Assembly: GCA_028691385.1 (NCBI GenBank)
Contig: JAQUZL010000045.1
Coordinates: 1-14,131, forward strand
DNA: 14,131 nucleotides
DNA from: Oscillospiraceae bacterium
GTDB lineage: Bacteria > Bacillota > Clostridia > Oscillospirales > Oscillospiraceae
Direction of reading: 5' to 3'
Part shown: piece after piece, positions 13,601 through 14,131 of the stretch
Numbering within the stretch: position 1 is the stretch's first letter
Layout: every line of letters begins with the position of its first letter
Notes under the pieces: generated by a model
Seen by the model: only the letters and a program-made list of their open reading frames with translations
Told to the model about the DNA's origin: nothing
Database searches by the model: none
Made by a program: the position numbers and the translations under genes

Positions 13601-14131
13601 ATTGCCGCTGGAATTGGTATTGCTGATCTTGTCGGCAAGCAGGCTGTCGTCCTCATCGGCGAAATCCGCCGCATCAAAGCGGGTCGTATTTCCATCCTTG
13701 GTATAGGAGGTAATGAGTTTCCCGCGGTCAGATTCCGTTGTGGTGCTATTCACCACAATCTGTGTCGCATAGTCCTTTGAAAATGCACCCGACGCGCTGT
13801 TGGCATAGACCAGACTTTGGCTGCCGCCGCCATAGACGCTGTCGCCGATGGTTCCCTGGAGCACATAGGTATAGCAGGTACCGTAGACAGCGCCTTTCAG
13901 CGTCATTTTCTTCGTGGTGCTGTCGCCCTCGCCGCCGCCATAGACAGACTCGCCAATGACGCCGTTCTCTGTGTCAATCACCACGCAGATTGCGCCAAAA
14001 CCAGACAGCGAACCGACCTGCCCAAGGCTGCCACCGCCGTAGACGCTGCCCTCAATTTGCGGCGACACTCCGATGCCGTCTTCCACAATGACCGAGCTAG
14101 AATACACTCCTGTTTTTGCAACTGTGCCAAG
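10649..14131 (-). CDS. Very large surface/secreted-type protein with YGGG repeats (5' end outside window)
   Basis: I do not recognise this gene. The frame is open to the window edge; a GTG at 14105-14107 is probably internal because eight sense codons continue upstream and no spaced ribosome binding site is seen. The visible 1160 residues (numbered from the edge) are rich in Ser, Thr, Asn, Gly and Tyr and poor in Lys, as in exported proteins. Residues about 20-195 hold IG-x-SVYGGG repeats, probably beta-solenoid turns. Residues about 220-330 continue in a repetitive beta style (INRINLFRMYDGSQVTL). Later segments, for instance about 520-640 and 935-1050, look Ig-like. Several cysteines lie in the last 260 residues. 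The C-terminus has no LPXTG, SLH repeats or membrane segment, so anchoring, if any, must come from the missing N-terminus. An adhesin or cell-surface role is inference only. Transcription ends at the adjacent terminator. Confidence 0.8.
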   Translation of the reverse strand, partial: LGTVAKTGVYSSSVIVEDGIGVSPQIEGSVYGGGSLGQVGSLSGFGAICVVIDTENGVIGESVYGGGEGDSTTKKMTLKGAVYGTCYTYVLQGTIGDSVYGGGSQSLVYANSASGAFSKDYATQIVVNSTTTESDRGKLITSYTKDGNTTRFDAADFADEDDSLLADKISNTNSSGNRTIRIGDNTIGGIFGGGRVGEGLTHNTVTGSNGGDGGEVLNATNVGNSVVYLKGLMGDEIVVGDEFSVSGAGRGCATSGYTQIIMDGFGQCEMASVQRCDVVAMYRSDITLTGAQDVDAVSSSQLEFSINRINLFRMYDGSQVTLQKTVQYLAGLWSDVDFDESTEQYSSIDTNAATTNYLTRVDSDGGKHSVLYYDNTGTPHPDPLACSSLTRYSQFYNTTEHYFRGNSVIVANGESLEIIDANGTYGKVEGLFTLWVDGNNLGDDASAYVYAASSEDTSIPSTGTFTSTQYQTVYPNPVYDDEVNHTARGFSDGKTVHRWYIYSSNITMKAYLEGVISTSGSQSNQATLSIDLVNLLGDAKIESYSWEKSGNSIVQTKASLDASFSTGTDVTLFANQRSNDVTNLAVGSKPKRVTFTLTIPPYPDTVESENTLTLKLSSENGGITNTTTIILYVDAVYQTAYSEAYALYGKYYANMVDATANFADDETVYLTQNSAFTMEFASYYDASSLQSIYLSSLLPSSGNEELAFGTAGKYQAFPAGTLITMLVPKKASAANAYYSYRTTGGENYLSLTAFKNLQTGKNYTLPAASLAYREEYYVFIVDFSGCTGTLSSSYNFTLEHVETGNSDAVSKTTTRYYYKDKNHKNGAVTTEADVLPTTIYTKTVPIDHVPDRAEMDNDKLYQLETTVNGYDAYQYYYVNQTTGNREAPITVYRVSARDAIADWRLDGDEKVSFVIESQMRMSICAANFTAQQETASQVTSGNTLSLTLNRTAPNFFNTVTSNQLYTIVLSLGDSTERFPYNFEASAVCGGQTLPISYSADRTKAYIDLTAAGRNAHAVSAASIVCQVQYSGTFAGNTTLHCAWYSAPTSNATYPQTKLGETTTDIAGADACINAQILEIGESGYKLQVQTRTGGRTVTSYCMLASASGPVWVDDAGVAVSAPSGVTAAVSGSAVSFTYRTANASVIAHLPITPDLFSSFS
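13550..14047 (-). repeat. IG-x-SVYGGG repeat region of the large protein
   Basis: Five related units are visible in the protein: SVYGGG at 14030-14047, SVYGGG at 13931-13948, the degenerate AVYGTC at 13874-13891, SVYGGG at 13823-13840, and GIFGGG at 13550-13567. Three of the five (13948, 13840 and 13567 copies) are led by an IG dipeptide, the first by EG and the degenerate one by KG. Spacing is 33, 19, 17 and 91 residues, so two short steps together roughly equal the first long one. The DNA copies are similar but not identical, so they diverged long ago. Further copies may lie beyond the right edge. Confidence 0.75.

Noticed and set aside
14105..14107. GTG as the start of the large protein
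   Set aside because: The frame stays open to the window edge and the preceding GGA is too close to act as a ribosome binding site; starting within the repeat block with no signal peptide would be odd.

Overview
The window reads as a chromosomal segment from an anaerobic Gram-positive of class Clostridia, probably an Oscillospiraceae/Ruminococcaceae-type gut organism. The basis is family-level: strong AGGAGG-type ribosome binding sites, the tig-clpP-clpX and rplS-lepB-rbgA-rnhB-yraN gene orders, a YitT-type membrane protein, moderately GC-rich codon use, and a very large Ser/Thr/Tyr-rich secreted-type protein. The genus assignment is inference only. No RNA gene, insertion sequence, phage gene or CRISPR array was seen.

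Layout. From 9402 down to 1, eleven genes lie on the minus strand. rplS (L19) has its own promoter, leader hairpin and a strong bidirectional terminator. After it come lepB (signal peptidase I), a 117-bp spacer, and a tightly packed chain: rbgA (50S assembly GTPase), rnhB (RNase HII), yraN (nuclease-like), an M19 dipeptidase, thrC (threonine synthase) and a calcineurin-like phosphoesterase. All junctions in this chain overlap by 1 to 14 bases. A 102-bp gap with a candidate promoter, a 10-bp direct repeat and a 5'-UTR hairpin then precedes tig, clpP and clpX, the nascent-chain chaperone and ClpXP protease set. clpX runs off the left edge and lacks only its last residues.

The 320-bp region 9403-9722 is divergent. 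It carries the rplS promoter and leader on the minus strand and the promoter of a YitT-family membrane protein gene (9723-10586) on the plus strand. That gene converges on a very large minus-strand reading frame (10649 to beyond 14131), separated by a perfect 16-bp inverted repeat acting as a two-way terminator.

The large frame is the only clearly accessory item. Its visible 1160 residues begin with IG-x-SVYGGG repeats suggestive of a beta-solenoid, followed by beta-rich, probably Ig-like segments. The C-terminus has no LPXTG, SLH or membrane anchor, and the N-terminus is outside the window. Its function is unknown.

How the genes fit together: the minus-strand block combines ribosome components and assembly (L19, RbgA), genome maintenance (RNase HII, YraN), protein export (LepB), protein folding and turnover (Tig, ClpPX), peptide hydrolysis and threonine synthesis. 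It is mostly housekeeping. I found no convincing new multi-gene system; the large surface-type protein and several leader or terminator structures are the items worth following up.
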